Below are positions 8,117 to 16,584 of a stretch of 64,000 nt of DNA, piece after piece. The notes under the pieces were generated by a model. That model was not told where the DNA came from, made no database searches, and saw only the letters and a program-made list of their open reading frames with translations. Source of the DNA: Armatimonas rosea (GTDB taxonomy: Bacteria; Armatimonadota; Armatimonadia; Armatimonadales; Armatimonadaceae); the NCBI RefSeq assembly GCF_014202505.1, contig NZ_JACHGW010000003.1, forward strand, positions 558,001 to 622,000, given 5' to 3'. Numbering within the stretch: position 1 is the stretch's first letter; each line of letters begins with the position of its first letter. Position numbers and translations under genes: made by a program.

Positions 8117-9823
8117 GTCAATCGAGGGGCATGGATTGTCGCAATTGTTGCCGCTCTTGCGGTGCTTCTGATCAATCCGATTGCTGAGATTAGCTGGAAC
8201 GACGACTGGTGCTATGGGCGAATGGCCTATGAGTTTGCGCGTTCTGGGACGTTTGTCTATAACGGCTGGGCAGCGGCAATGGTGGGGCCTCAGGTACTCT
8301 GGGGAGCGCTCTGGATTAAACTTTTTGGCTTTTCCTTCACGGTTTTACGCTTAAGTACACTTCCTGTTTTTATTGGCTGTGGGGTTTTGCTCTATCGTCT
8401 ACACCGACGCGCTGGTATTGACGACAATCTCTCTACTCTGGGCTCGCTGGCGACCCTTCTCTCACCGATTGTTCTCCCTCTCGCGGCGTCTTTCATGACC
8501 GATATCTTCGGTCTTTTTCTTTTTCTGCTCTCCATTGTCTTCCTGCAGAACCTACAAGAGGGGACACGCGAGAAAGCGGGGCTCTGGATCGCTCTTGTGG
8601 TGCTTACCGGGCTCTTAGCGGGCGCGATTCGTCAGCTCTTCTGGCTGGTGCCGCTGGTTGCGCTGGGCTATATCGCGTGGCGGCGGCGTGAGCTGCGCGC
8701 TCTGGCGCTGGGGGGCGCGGCGGTGGCTCTTGTGGGGACGGTGGCGCTGACGCTCTGGTATACCAAGCAGCCCTATGCCCTCGGGGAGTCGGTTGTGCCG
8801 GGGATAAAGGGCATTGTCCACAACCCGGTTCCTAGCTTGCTGACCATCTTGGGGCTCTTGATGGGGGTGACACTGTTCTTATTCCCGGTCGTGAGTGCTG
8901 TGGTCCTCCCGCGCCTGGGTGGGGGAGCGGGGAAGGGGCGCCTCATCGTTGGGGTGCTGGCACTGGCGAGTGCAGGGGCGTGCTTCCTCGGAAAGTGGCT
9001 CTTTCCCTGGAGCTACAATATCTGCTCCGAGTTTGGAGTCCTACGGCCCGCCGATACCGCGCTGGGGGACCCAGAGCTCGTGCTTTCCACCCTCCCGCGC
9101 CTGGTGCTCTCGCTGGTCGCGCTCCTGAGCTCGCTCTGCGTGGTCGAGTGGGCAATCGCCGAGCGAGCCACGCTCATAAAGACCCTCCAGCGCGTCCTTG
9201 CCGCCCAGACCGAGAAGACCGACCACGGGGTGGTGATCCTGGCCCTCTACAGCGTCCCCTATCTGCTCGTCGCGCTCTCCCGTGCGGGGATTGGGATGTC
9301 TTGGGACCGCTACCTGATTCCCGTCTTCCCGCTGGTCACCATCCTCGCGCTACGGAGCCTCGCGGGGCGTGCCCTGCCCAAGGCCGCGTGGGCCGCGCTG
9401 GCGCTCTTTGGCCTCTATAGTGTCGCGGTCTCCCACGACTACCTGGCGTTTCTGCGTGCCGAGGCGACCGCGGTGCAGGCGCTGGAGAAGCGCGGCGTGC
9501 CCGCCACCCAGATCCGCGCCAACTTTGAGTTTGACTGCTGGACCGAGACCGAGCAGAAGGGCTTTATCAACGATGCCCGCATCCATAATCCCGTCGATGC
9601 CTACAGAGACCTCACCGACGAGCAGATGCGGGGCGTCTGGCCCACCAGCCAGAAAGTGCCCTGGTGGTGGCGCTTTACCCCGTCGGTGGAGGGCCGCTAC
9701 TTCGTGGTCACCACCCCCATTCCCGGCCTGATCGACACCGCCGACACGCCGATTACCTACCAGCGCTGGCTCCCCTGGACAACCGCCACGATCCGTATCC
9801 AGCAGAGCCCCACAGCAAACTAG
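8114..9823 (+). CDS. Multi-pass membrane glycosyltransferase (GT39/ArnT-like)
   Basis: The 569-aa protein has about ten to eleven hydrophobic segments starting at residue 6. An early luminal acidic motif SWNDDWCYG lies between TM1 and the next helix, as in GT-C enzymes, where an Asp-rich loop after TM1 is catalytic. A soluble C-terminal region of roughly 130 residues follows the last helix. GT-C enzymes transfer sugars from polyprenyl-phosphate donors on the outer face of the inner membrane. It is followed nine bases later by a flippase and then two GT2 genes, which supports a role in glycan or glycolipid assembly. Donor and acceptor are unknown. Confidence 0.72.
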   Translation: MVNRGAWIVAIVAALAVLLINPIAEISWNDDWCYGRMAYEFARSGTFVYNGWAAAMVGPQVLWGALWIKLFGFSFTVLRLSTLPVFIGCGVLLYRLHRRAGIDDNLSTLGSLATLLSPIVLPLAASFMTDIFGLFLFLLSIVFLQNLQEGTREKAGLWIALVVLTGLLAGAIRQLFWLVPLVALGYIAWRRRELRALALGGAAVALVGTVALTLWYTKQPYALGESVVPGIKGIVHNPVPSLLTILGLLMGVTLFLFPVVSAVVLPRLGGGAGKGRLIVGVLALASAGACFLGKWLFPWSYNICSEFGVLRPADTALGDPELVLSTLPRLVLSLVALLSSLCVVEWAIAERATLIKTLQRVLAAQTEKTDHGVVILALYSVPYLLVALSRAGIGMSWDRYLIPVFPLVTILALRSLAGRALPKAAWAALALFGLYSVAVSHDYLAFLRAEATAVQALEKRGVPATQIRANFEFDCWTETEQKGFINDARIHNPVDAYRDLTDEQMRGVWPTSQKVPWWWRFTPSVEGRYFVVTTPIPGLIDTADTPITYQRWLPWTTATIRIQQSPTAN

Positions 9824-9832
9824 GCAAGCACC

Positions 9833-11338
9833 ATGGAAACACCCTCCGATCCCACGCCTCCCCAAGACAGTAGCGACCATGTCGCCCAGGTTACCCAGAA
9901 GGCGGTAAAGGGCGCCAAGATCATGACCCTCCTGGGGTTCGGTCAGGTCTGTCTGCGCTTCTTCTCCACCAAGGCGACCTCAGTCTTTCTGACCAACCTG
10001 GACTTCGATAACTTTGGGCCTGGCTCCAAGCTGACTGGGATCGGGGGCTTTCTCTCGGATGTGGGGCTCGCGGGGGCGCTTGTGCGCAAGGGGACCGAGC
10101 CCACCGACGACGAGCTCATCACGGTCTTTCTGAGCCAGCAGCTCCTGGCAGGGCTCTTTGTGGGCGGCGTCCTAGCCTTCTTGCCACTGATCCGTACGAG
10201 CCTGCACATGAACCACACCGCGACCCTGGTGCTGCTGTTTCTGTGCTTTGGGGTCTTCCTGCAGACATTGCGCCTTATCCCGATGCTCGTGCTGGAGCGC
10301 AAGCTCAAGTTCGATGCCATCGCCCGCTGTGAGATGCTGGAGAGCGTTGTCCAAGTGCTCGTCACCATTACCATGACCCTGATGAAGTACGGGGTCTGGG
10401 CGCTGGTGGCGGGCTACTGGTCGCGTGGGATTACGGGCTTGATCGCCATCTGGATCGCCTCCCCGTGGCGCCCGCGGGGGACCTTCCGCTGGGGGATTGT
10501 CAAGGAGCTGGCCAAGTTTGGGCTCCCGTACCAGCTCAATGCCCTCATTCCCACCCTGGGCGACTTCTGGATGGTGCCCGTGCTCAAGCAGCTCCTCACC
10601 GAGGGCGCTCTGGGGTTGGTGACCTGGTCGGGGAATATCGCGTCGATCCCGATGACCATCAACAACATGCTGGTGCGGGTGGCCTACCCCGCCTACAGCC
10701 GCCTGCAGGCCGATAGCGCCGCCCTCGCCGATGCTCTCCAGAGCGCCGTGCGCCGCCTGACCGCGATCTTTGACCTGGCGATCTCCCCGTTCGTGACCCT
10801 CTGCCCGTTCTTGATTCCGTTCTTGCTCCACCCCAAGTGGGCACCCGCCGTGCCGATTGTCCAGTGGCTGTGTGTTCAGGCGGTGGTGAGCATGCTCCTG
10901 GGGACGGTCTGCTCGGTGCAGAACGCGCTGGGGAAGGCGAGCGAGCGGATGTGGGTGACGGTCGGGATGGCGGTCTTGCGCTGGGTGACCGGCTACTGGG
11001 CGATCTCACGCTTCGGGCTGGCGGGCTACGGCCCTATCGGGCTGGCGACCGGTGCGTTTGAGCTCTGGGTCTCCGGGGTGCTGGTGCGCCGCCACAACCC
11101 GCAGAGCGCGACCCTGCTGCACGATCTCTTTGGACCGCTCCTGATCTCCTGGGTGACCCTGGGGGGTGCGCTGGGGCTGGGTGAGGCTCTCGGGCACGGC
11201 GTTCTCTGGCAGAAGGCCCTGGTCGCGACCCTGGCCTGGGTGCTACTCTCCGCGCTCCGCGAGGCCCTGACACCGTTTCGGATGCTGCGTAGCGAGCTGG
11301 GACCGCTGCTCGCCCTGATCCAGCGGAAGCGATCCTAG
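9833..11338 (+). CDS. Polysaccharide flippase (Wzx/MOP superfamily)
   Basis: The 501-aa protein has the 12-14 helix layout of the MOP/Wzx oligosaccharide exporters. A hydrophilic N-terminus of about 30 residues is followed by KGAKIMTLLGFGQVCLRFFS, FGPGSKLTGIGGFLSDVGLA and GALVRKG, typical of the N-terminal domain of RfbX/PST exporters. Such proteins flip undecaprenyl-linked glycans across the inner membrane. It sits between the membrane glycosyltransferase and two GT2 genes with gaps of 9 and 3 bases, so it is almost certainly in the same operon and moves the product these enzymes build. Confidence 0.88.
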   Translation: METPSDPTPPQDSSDHVAQVTQKAVKGAKIMTLLGFGQVCLRFFSTKATSVFLTNLDFDNFGPGSKLTGIGGFLSDVGLAGALVRKGTEPTDDELITVFLSQQLLAGLFVGGVLAFLPLIRTSLHMNHTATLVLLFLCFGVFLQTLRLIPMLVLERKLKFDAIARCEMLESVVQVLVTITMTLMKYGVWALVAGYWSRGITGLIAIWIASPWRPRGTFRWGIVKELAKFGLPYQLNALIPTLGDFWMVPVLKQLLTEGALGLVTWSGNIASIPMTINNMLVRVAYPAYSRLQADSAALADALQSAVRRLTAIFDLAISPFVTLCPFLIPFLLHPKWAPAVPIVQWLCVQAVVSMLLGTVCSVQNALGKASERMWVTVGMAVLRWVTGYWAISRFGLAGYGPIGLATGAFELWVSGVLVRRHNPQSATLLHDLFGPLLISWVTLGGALGLGEALGHGVLWQKALVATLAWVLLSALREALTPFRMLRSELGPLLALIQRKRS

Positions 11339-11341
11339 CCC

Positions 11342-12316
11342 ATGTCCACTCCCCAGCCCATGCCGATCCCCGACCTGAGTGTCACGGTCATCAACCACAG
11401 CAACCCGGACTACCTCCAGGAGTGCCTGCGCTCGGTCTTCCGCGAGGCCGACGGGCTGACGCTGGAGGTGATCGTGATCGACAACGCGACCAACCAGCGC
11501 CTTGTCCCCGAGCTACGGGCGGAGTTTCCCCAGGTGCAGTGGCTCTTCAACGCGCGCTCTCTGGGGTACTCGGCCAACCACAACCAGGGGCTAAAGCTCG
11601 CGACTGGCCGCTACCTCTGCACCCTCAACGACGATACCGTGGTCCACGACCAGGCGCTGGGGAAGCTGGTTGCCTACCTCGATGCCCACCCCGAGGTCGG
11701 GATGCTGGGGCCGCGCCTGCTCAACCGCGATGGCACCATTCAAGACAGCGCCTACTACTTTCCCAGCGTGAAGAGCGTGCTGATCTCCTGGCTGACCCTT
11801 CCTGGCGGGCTGGTGCGGCTCAAGCGGCAGATGATCCACCCCGCACAGCAAGGGGAGAGCGCCGCTGAGGTGGACTGGGTGCTCGGGGCGTGCCAGGTGA
11901 TCACCCGCGCCGCCTACGAAAAAGTGGGGGGGCTGGATGAGAAGCTCGCCCCGATTGTCTACTACGAGGACACCGACTGGTGCCGGAGCTGTCATAAGGC
12001 GGGCTTTAAGATTGTCTACCTCCCCGAGGCGCGGCTCACCCACTACGGTGGCTCGAGCACGGGCGTGGACGGTGCTGAAGGTGAGGTCCGCCCCATGCCG
12101 ATGCTGCGGGAGCTCAGCGCGACCTGCATGCGCTACTTCCGAAAGCACCATGGGGTTCTTGTCACGCTCTGGCTGCAGCTACTCTTTGTGTTTGTGACAG
12201 CCTGGAACCTGGGGATGATGGGACAGTCGCGGCTTCGGCGGCGGCTCTCGGCGGCCAGCTTTAAAAATGGCCTGGCCAATGCGGTTTTTGCCTTGAAGGG
12301 TGCCCTGAACCCTTAG
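11342..12316 (+). CDS. Glycosyltransferase family 2 (rhamnosyltransferase-like)
   Basis: A GT-A fold inverting glycosyltransferase of 324 aa. Visible motifs are DLSVTVINHSNPDYLQECL at the N-terminus, VIDNAT, the nucleotide-sugar metal site TLNDDTVV (DxD-like), and the acceptor/catalytic region YYEDTDWCRSCHKAGFKIVY with the ED dyad, followed by ARLTHYGGSS. This pattern is typical of GT2 enzymes adding rhamnose-like sugars to surface polysaccharides. A C-terminal hydrophobic stretch around residues 270-290 suggests membrane association. It starts three bases after the flippase stop; the substrate is unknown. Confidence 0.88.
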   Translation: MSTPQPMPIPDLSVTVINHSNPDYLQECLRSVFREADGLTLEVIVIDNATNQRLVPELRAEFPQVQWLFNARSLGYSANHNQGLKLATGRYLCTLNDDTVVHDQALGKLVAYLDAHPEVGMLGPRLLNRDGTIQDSAYYFPSVKSVLISWLTLPGGLVRLKRQMIHPAQQGESAAEVDWVLGACQVITRAAYEKVGGLDEKLAPIVYYEDTDWCRSCHKAGFKIVYLPEARLTHYGGSSTGVDGAEGEVRPMPMLRELSATCMRYFRKHHGVLVTLWLQLLFVFVTAWNLGMMGQSRLRRRLSAASFKNGLANAVFALKGALNP

Positions 12317-12332
12317 GCGCTTGAGGAGCTTT

Positions 12333-13112
12333 ATGTCGCGAGAGACGGTTGCGGTGGTGATTCCCACCTACAATGTGGCGGCCATTATCCGGCCCACGCT
12401 GGAGAGCATTCGCTGGGCGGATGAGATCATTATTGTCGATATGTTTAGCGACGATGGGACCAAGGAGCTGGTGGAGGCCTATCCCAATGTGCGCTACTTT
12501 GGCCGCAAGGACTATATCTTCGCCAATGTCAACTACGGCATGGAGCAGGCGACCACCGACTGGGTGATCCGACTCGATAGCGACGAGGTCCTGGGGGAGG
12601 AGCTCCAGAAGGCGATCCAGGCGTTCCTCGAAAAGCCCGATCCGAGTGTCAAGACCCTGCTCTTTAGAGGGGTCCACCGCTTCTTTGGCTTCCCGAGCTA
12701 CCAGGGGGTCTACCGCGAGGAGGCGTGCTGGCGCAAGCACATGTTCCGCAAAGGGACAGCCGCCTACCCGTGCAAGGCGGAGCACGAGGATATCGAGTCC
12801 CAGGAGCCGACCCAGCGCCTGGCAGGCCACTACGACCACTTCACCAACATGACCGCCGAGGAAGTGGTCCGCAAGTTCAACTACTACACGTCCAAGGATG
12901 TCGAGCGGATGTCCGACTCCGAGCTGGAGCCCATGAGCCCCGGCAAGCTGCTCTACCGCTGCACTCGGATGTTTATCCTCTACTACTTCCAGTGGAAGGG
13001 CTACAAAGAGGGGCAGTTTGGCTTCTACACCGCGCTGTTCCGTGGGCCGATCTACACCATTATCGAGCAGGTCAAGCGCTGGGAGCGGCTGGAGAAGCAG
13101 CGCCGCGGCTAG
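12333..13112 (+). CDS. Glycosyltransferase family 2 (WaaE/KdtX-like)
   Basis: The 259-aa product opens with VAVVIPTYNVAAIIRPTLES and has DEIIIVDMFSDDGT, then the DxD metal site WVIRLDSDEVLGEEL. The layout resembles the WaaE/KdtX branch of GT2 enzymes that add glucose to lipopolysaccharide core. The ATG at 12333 is chosen over an upstream TTG at 12321 because a GAGGAG ribosome-binding site sits correctly before it. It is the last gene of the glycan cluster and overlaps the convergent regulator's stop codon by four bases. Confidence 0.86.
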   Translation: MSRETVAVVIPTYNVAAIIRPTLESIRWADEIIIVDMFSDDGTKELVEAYPNVRYFGRKDYIFANVNYGMEQATTDWVIRLDSDEVLGEELQKAIQAFLEKPDPSVKTLLFRGVHRFFGFPSYQGVYREEACWRKHMFRKGTAAYPCKAEHEDIESQEPTQRLAGHYDHFTNMTAEEVVRKFNYYTSKDVERMSDSELEPMSPGKLLYRCTRMFILYYFQWKGYKEGQFGFYTALFRGPIYTIIEQVKRWERLEKQRRG

Positions 13113-16100
13113 AGCGCGGCAAGCTGCATCGCCGGGGGGACGACGCTTCCTCTGTCCCAGGCCTCCTGCCACTGCTCTGGAGTGAGGCCCGCACGGCTGC
13201 GTGCCGTGGCCTCGTCGCGGTGGGGGTGCTCTGGCTCGACCTCGCCATGCTTCTCACGCAGACGGGACGCGCAGGCGAGGAGCTGAACCGCGAGCCGTAG
13301 CTCCCCGCGCCGGGCGACAAGACAAGCAAGCGCATCCACCGACTCTCCGCTGAAGGCCTCCAGTCCGATCTCCATCCGAACCTGAGCGCTCTCTTTGAGG
13401 GCGAGCTGGGCCTCGTTGAGGCGGCCTTGCTGGAGCCAGATCAGTCCGAGGCCGTGCTGGAGAGCCGCGATGGGGCGCTTCGCCCCCTGGCGCCGACGGA
13501 TCAGGAGCGCCTCCGAGAACGAGCGCACCGCAGCGGGGAGCCGGTTGAGCTCGCGCTGGACCAGCCCCAGGTAGTAGAGCGAGAGCGCCGCCCAGCCAGG
13601 GTCGCCCATCTCACGCCAGTGCTGGGCGCTCCGTGCGAGCTGCTCCGCGGCGTCTTCGTAGCTGTGCTCCAGAAACGAGAGGACTCCCAAGTGGTGGATC
13701 ATCGCCCCGATCCCCCCCCGGAGATTGAGGCGGGTGCGGGTGTCGAGCGCCTCCTCCATGTACTGCCGGGCGCGGGGATAGTCCTCCTGGCTCCGTGCGA
13801 TCAGCCCCAGGTTGGCACTGGTCTCCGCGACTCCCGCCTCGTCCTCAAGCTGCTGGAACAGATAGCGGCTCTCCTGGTTGTGGTACATCGCCTGGTCCAG
13901 GTGCCCCAGGTTCCAGGCTAAGTGACCTAGGCTCGCCTGGACTGCGGCCTCCCCTGCCTGGTCTCCCGCCTGGCAGAAGATCTCCAGCGCGCGCTGGTAG
14001 TGCTGTTTGGCGGCCTCGGGGCTCCCCTGGTTCCAGTGGACCAGACCCAGCACGCGCAGAGCATCCCCTTGTGCCAGTGGCGAGGCGCACTGCTCCGCAA
14101 GAGAGAGCGCGGTCTGGAGCTCGGCTTGGGCAAGAGAGAAATCACCGGTCTCGTAGGCAAGGACTCCCATCCCTAGGTGGGCTTGGAGGCGGGTGGTGGG
14201 CGCAAAGCGCTCGGCGCTCTGGAGGAGCTGGCGCAGGGTACGCAGCCCCTCGGTGCGGTAGCCACGCTCCGTCCAGAAGGGCCAGAGGTTGCCGGCAAGC
14301 TCAAGGGCAAGCTCGGGCGAGCTCTCCTGCGTATCGGCGAGGGTGAGACGGATATTGTCGTGCGCCTCTTCCAGGCTGTCGTGTGCCTGGCGGCGCTTCA
14401 CGCCGGAGCGAAAGGTGGCGGCTTTTCGTGTCTCGGCCAGGACATAGCGCAGGTAGCCCTGACGCGCGGCGCGGCCAGGCTCGCCCAGGCCCTGCTCGAT
14501 GGCGTACTCACGGACCGTCTCCAGGAGCCGGTAGCGGCCTGTCTCTGGGCTGAAGATCACCAGGGACTTGGCAACAAGCGACGAGAGAAGGGGCAGGCTC
14601 CGGGGGCAGGCGGCCTCGCTGGCGGCAAAGGAGAAGGGGCTGACGAAGGTGGCGAGCTGACGAAGCGCATCGCGCTCATCGGGGGTGAGCAGGTTCCAGC
14701 TCCAGTCCATCGCGGCGCGGAGGGTGAGCTGGGGACGAAGCGTGCTCCGGCTCCCACCGGTGAGAAGATCGAAGCGGGCATCTAGGCGCTGCCCGAGCTC
14801 CTCCAGAGAGAGCGTGTCGATCCGGGCTGCGGCCAGCTCAATCGCAAACGGGAGATCGTCGAGCTTCTGGCAGAGCTGGCGCACTAGGGGGCGATTTTCG
14901 GGGGTAAGCTCCCAGCTCTGGAGGACCTTCTGAGCGCGCACGGTAAAGAGCTGGAGCGCCTCTTCCTCCGTAAGCACGGGAACCCGCCAGAGCGACTCCT
15001 GGGCTAGTCCAAGCGGCTCGCGGCTGGTAGCGAGGAGGTGCAGGTAGGGGCACTGCGCAAGGAGTGTCTCACAGAGTGCTGCCATGTGGTTGAGGAGATG
15101 CTCACAGTTATCGAGGGCCAAGAGCACCGAGCGGGTCCGTAGCGCCTCCACCAGATCGACTGTCTCCGGGATGTCCAGGGTTGCTGCGATACGAGGAGCA
15201 ATCAGCTTGGGATCGCTTAGGGCGGCAAGATCGATCCAGGCGACCCCCTCCGGGTAGGTGCCCGCTGCTTGGAGAGACTCTAGCACGGCGACCGCTAGCC
15301 GGGTCTTGCCAACCCCCCCCATGCCCACGAGGGTCAGTAAGCGGGTCTCGTTGAGGCGCTTTGCGATCTCCTGGAGGGCCTGTTCGCGCCCAATCAGCGG
15401 GGTGGGAGGCAGGGGAAGGCGGCTTTGGCGAACCGGGGTATGGGCAGGTGCAGGCACCACAGCGTCTTTTTTCTGGCGCGTGGCGCTGCGAATCTGCTGG
15501 TAGTGTGCCAGGGTCTCCGGGGACGGCTCCAGCCGGTACTCGCGCTGTAGCCAGAGGCGGAGCTTTCGGTAGGCCTCCACGACACCCGCAGGGTCGCCCC
15601 GGTCCGCTAGGGCCGTCATGAGAGGCCGCCAGGCAGACTCACGGCCGGGATCAAGCTCGACCAGACGCTGGAGCTGTGCAATCGCCTCCTCGGGGGTCTT
15701 GGCCTGCATCGCGAGGCGCTCCAGGGCGCTGATAAACTGCTGCTGCTTCAGGCTCCGTGCCTGGAGTACCCAGTCCTCGCTCCAGCCATCGAGGAGGGGG
15801 CCCTGGTAGAGATTTACCGCGGCGAGGTCATCGCCGCGCTGGATGGCGCGCTCAAACTCCCAGAGATCGCAGGCACCGGGGGGGAGCTCTAGCTTGAGGG
15901 TATGGAGGACATCTTCGGGCTCGGTGAGGGTGGACGCATGATCGCCGAGCCGCTTGCGCAGCTCGACCAAGGTACGGCGGAGATAGAACAGCGCCCGCTC
16001 TTCGGTCGCCTCGGGCCAGAGGGTAGCTGCCAGCGAGAGACGGGCCTGGCTCCCACGGAGTACGAGGAGCGCTAGCAGGTACTCGCCCGCTTGACGGCGC

Positions 16101-16171
16101 TCCCCGGGGGGCAACGGAGCCCCCTCTGACAAGAGCTGAAAACCCTTGAAAAGCCGAAGTGTTAAAGCCAT
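13109..16171 (-). CDS. SARP/AfsR-like transcriptional regulator (BTAD, NB-ARC ATPase, TPR)
   Basis: The 1020-aa protein resembles AfsR and LuxR-type STAND regulators. It has an OmpR-type winged-helix region (about 1-90: ALTLRLFKGFQLL, LRRTLVELRKRLG), a bacterial transcriptional activator domain to about 230, an NB-ARC/STAND ATPase with Walker A VGMGGVGKTRLAV near 280 and Walker B LLALDNCEHL, and about ten tetratricopeptide repeats from 640 on. Such proteins bind direct repeats upstream of target promoters in an ATP-dependent manner. The ATG at 16171 is preferred to one at 16285 because homology begins there, which leaves three GGTAACG repeats (16190-16236) in the upstream DNA. Targets are unknown. 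Confidence 0.85.
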   Translation of the reverse strand: MALTLRLFKGFQLLSEGAPLPPGERRQAGEYLLALLVLRGSQARLSLAATLWPEATEERALFYLRRTLVELRKRLGDHASTLTEPEDVLHTLKLELPPGACDLWEFERAIQRGDDLAAVNLYQGPLLDGWSEDWVLQARSLKQQQFISALERLAMQAKTPEEAIAQLQRLVELDPGRESAWRPLMTALADRGDPAGVVEAYRKLRLWLQREYRLEPSPETLAHYQQIRSATRQKKDAVVPAPAHTPVRQSRLPLPPTPLIGREQALQEIAKRLNETRLLTLVGMGGVGKTRLAVAVLESLQAAGTYPEGVAWIDLAALSDPKLIAPRIAATLDIPETVDLVEALRTRSVLLALDNCEHLLNHMAALCETLLAQCPYLHLLATSREPLGLAQESLWRVPVLTEEEALQLFTVRAQKVLQSWELTPENRPLVRQLCQKLDDLPFAIELAAARIDTLSLEELGQRLDARFDLLTGGSRSTLRPQLTLRAAMDWSWNLLTPDERDALRQLATFVSPFSFAASEAACPRSLPLLSSLVAKSLVIFSPETGRYRLLETVREYAIEQGLGEPGRAARQGYLRYVLAETRKAATFRSGVKRRQAHDSLEEAHDNIRLTLADTQESSPELALELAGNLWPFWTERGYRTEGLRTLRQLLQSAERFAPTTRLQAHLGMGVLAYETGDFSLAQAELQTALSLAEQCASPLAQGDALRVLGLVHWNQGSPEAAKQHYQRALEIFCQAGDQAGEAAVQASLGHLAWNLGHLDQAMYHNQESRYLFQQLEDEAGVAETSANLGLIARSQEDYPRARQYMEEALDTRTRLNLRGGIGAMIHHLGVLSFLEHSYEDAAEQLARSAQHWREMGDPGWAALSLYYLGLVQRELNRLPAAVRSFSEALLIRRRQGAKRPIAALQHGLGLIWLQQGRLNEAQLALKESAQVRMEIGLEAFSGESVDALACLVARRGELRLAVQLLACASRLREKHGEVEPEHPHRDEATARSRAGLTPEQWQEAWDRGSVVPPAMQLAAL

Positions 16172-16189
16172 GCTCTTGCAGAGTTCGGC

Positions 16190-16236
16190 AACGGTAACGA
16201 AAATCCTGCGTCTTTGGTAACGCTTCTGGTAACGCT
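16190..16236. promoter_or_regulatory. Direct repeats of GGTAACG, possible operator of the SARP-like regulator
   Basis: GGTAACG occurs at 16193, 16216 and 16228. The last two belong to perfect-length 12-bp tandem repeats (T-T/C-TGGTAACGCT at 16213-16224 and 16225-16236), and the first is 23 bp away. Direct repeats spaced by one or two helical turns are the kind of site SARP activators bind. They lie just upstream of the regulator's start, so autoregulation or control of the divergent gene at 16372 is plausible. Confidence 0.5.
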
Positions 16237-16371
16237 GGTCATGGGATACTGGTGTCTGTTCGGCGACTATTAGCGACGTCTTCACTGAGGAGAGCGTGAG
16301 ATCACGGGGTGGCAGGCATCCACCAGTTTCCTATAAGCCTGCTACCTCATTTTTTTTAAAGGAGAACGACG

Positions 16372-16581
16372 ATGGTGGAAAATCAATCCCGACTGGTTTG
16401 TTTGCTACTTTCCCCACAGGAATCCGGGCTCTTACGTGCCCTGCTTGCCGAGCGCACCGACGATCGGGCGGCCCGGCAGCTCCTCGCGCGGCTCGATGCC
16501 GCAGAGAAAGCCCATCTCCTCCCCCTTCTCTCACGGGCACTGGGACACGTGGGAATCACCACGCGCCCCGTCGAGAACTAA
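16372..16581 (+). CDS. Small hypothetical protein divergent from the SARP-like regulator
   Basis: This 69-aa, helix-rich protein (LLSPQESGLLRALLAE; ARLDAAEKAHLLPLLSRALGHVG) has no cysteines beyond one near the N-terminus, no signal peptide and no motif I recognise. It has a good ribosome-binding site (AAAGGAGAA, seven nt before the ATG) and a TATAAG box at 16332-16337, so it is probably expressed with a 5' leader. Its divergent position next to a regulator with direct-repeat operators makes it a candidate target or partner. It ends three bases before the convergent purB stop. Confidence 0.6.
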   Translation: MVENQSRLVCLLLSPQESGLLRALLAERTDDRAARQLLARLDAAEKAHLLPLLSRALGHVGITTRPVEN

Positions 16582-16584
16582 ACC

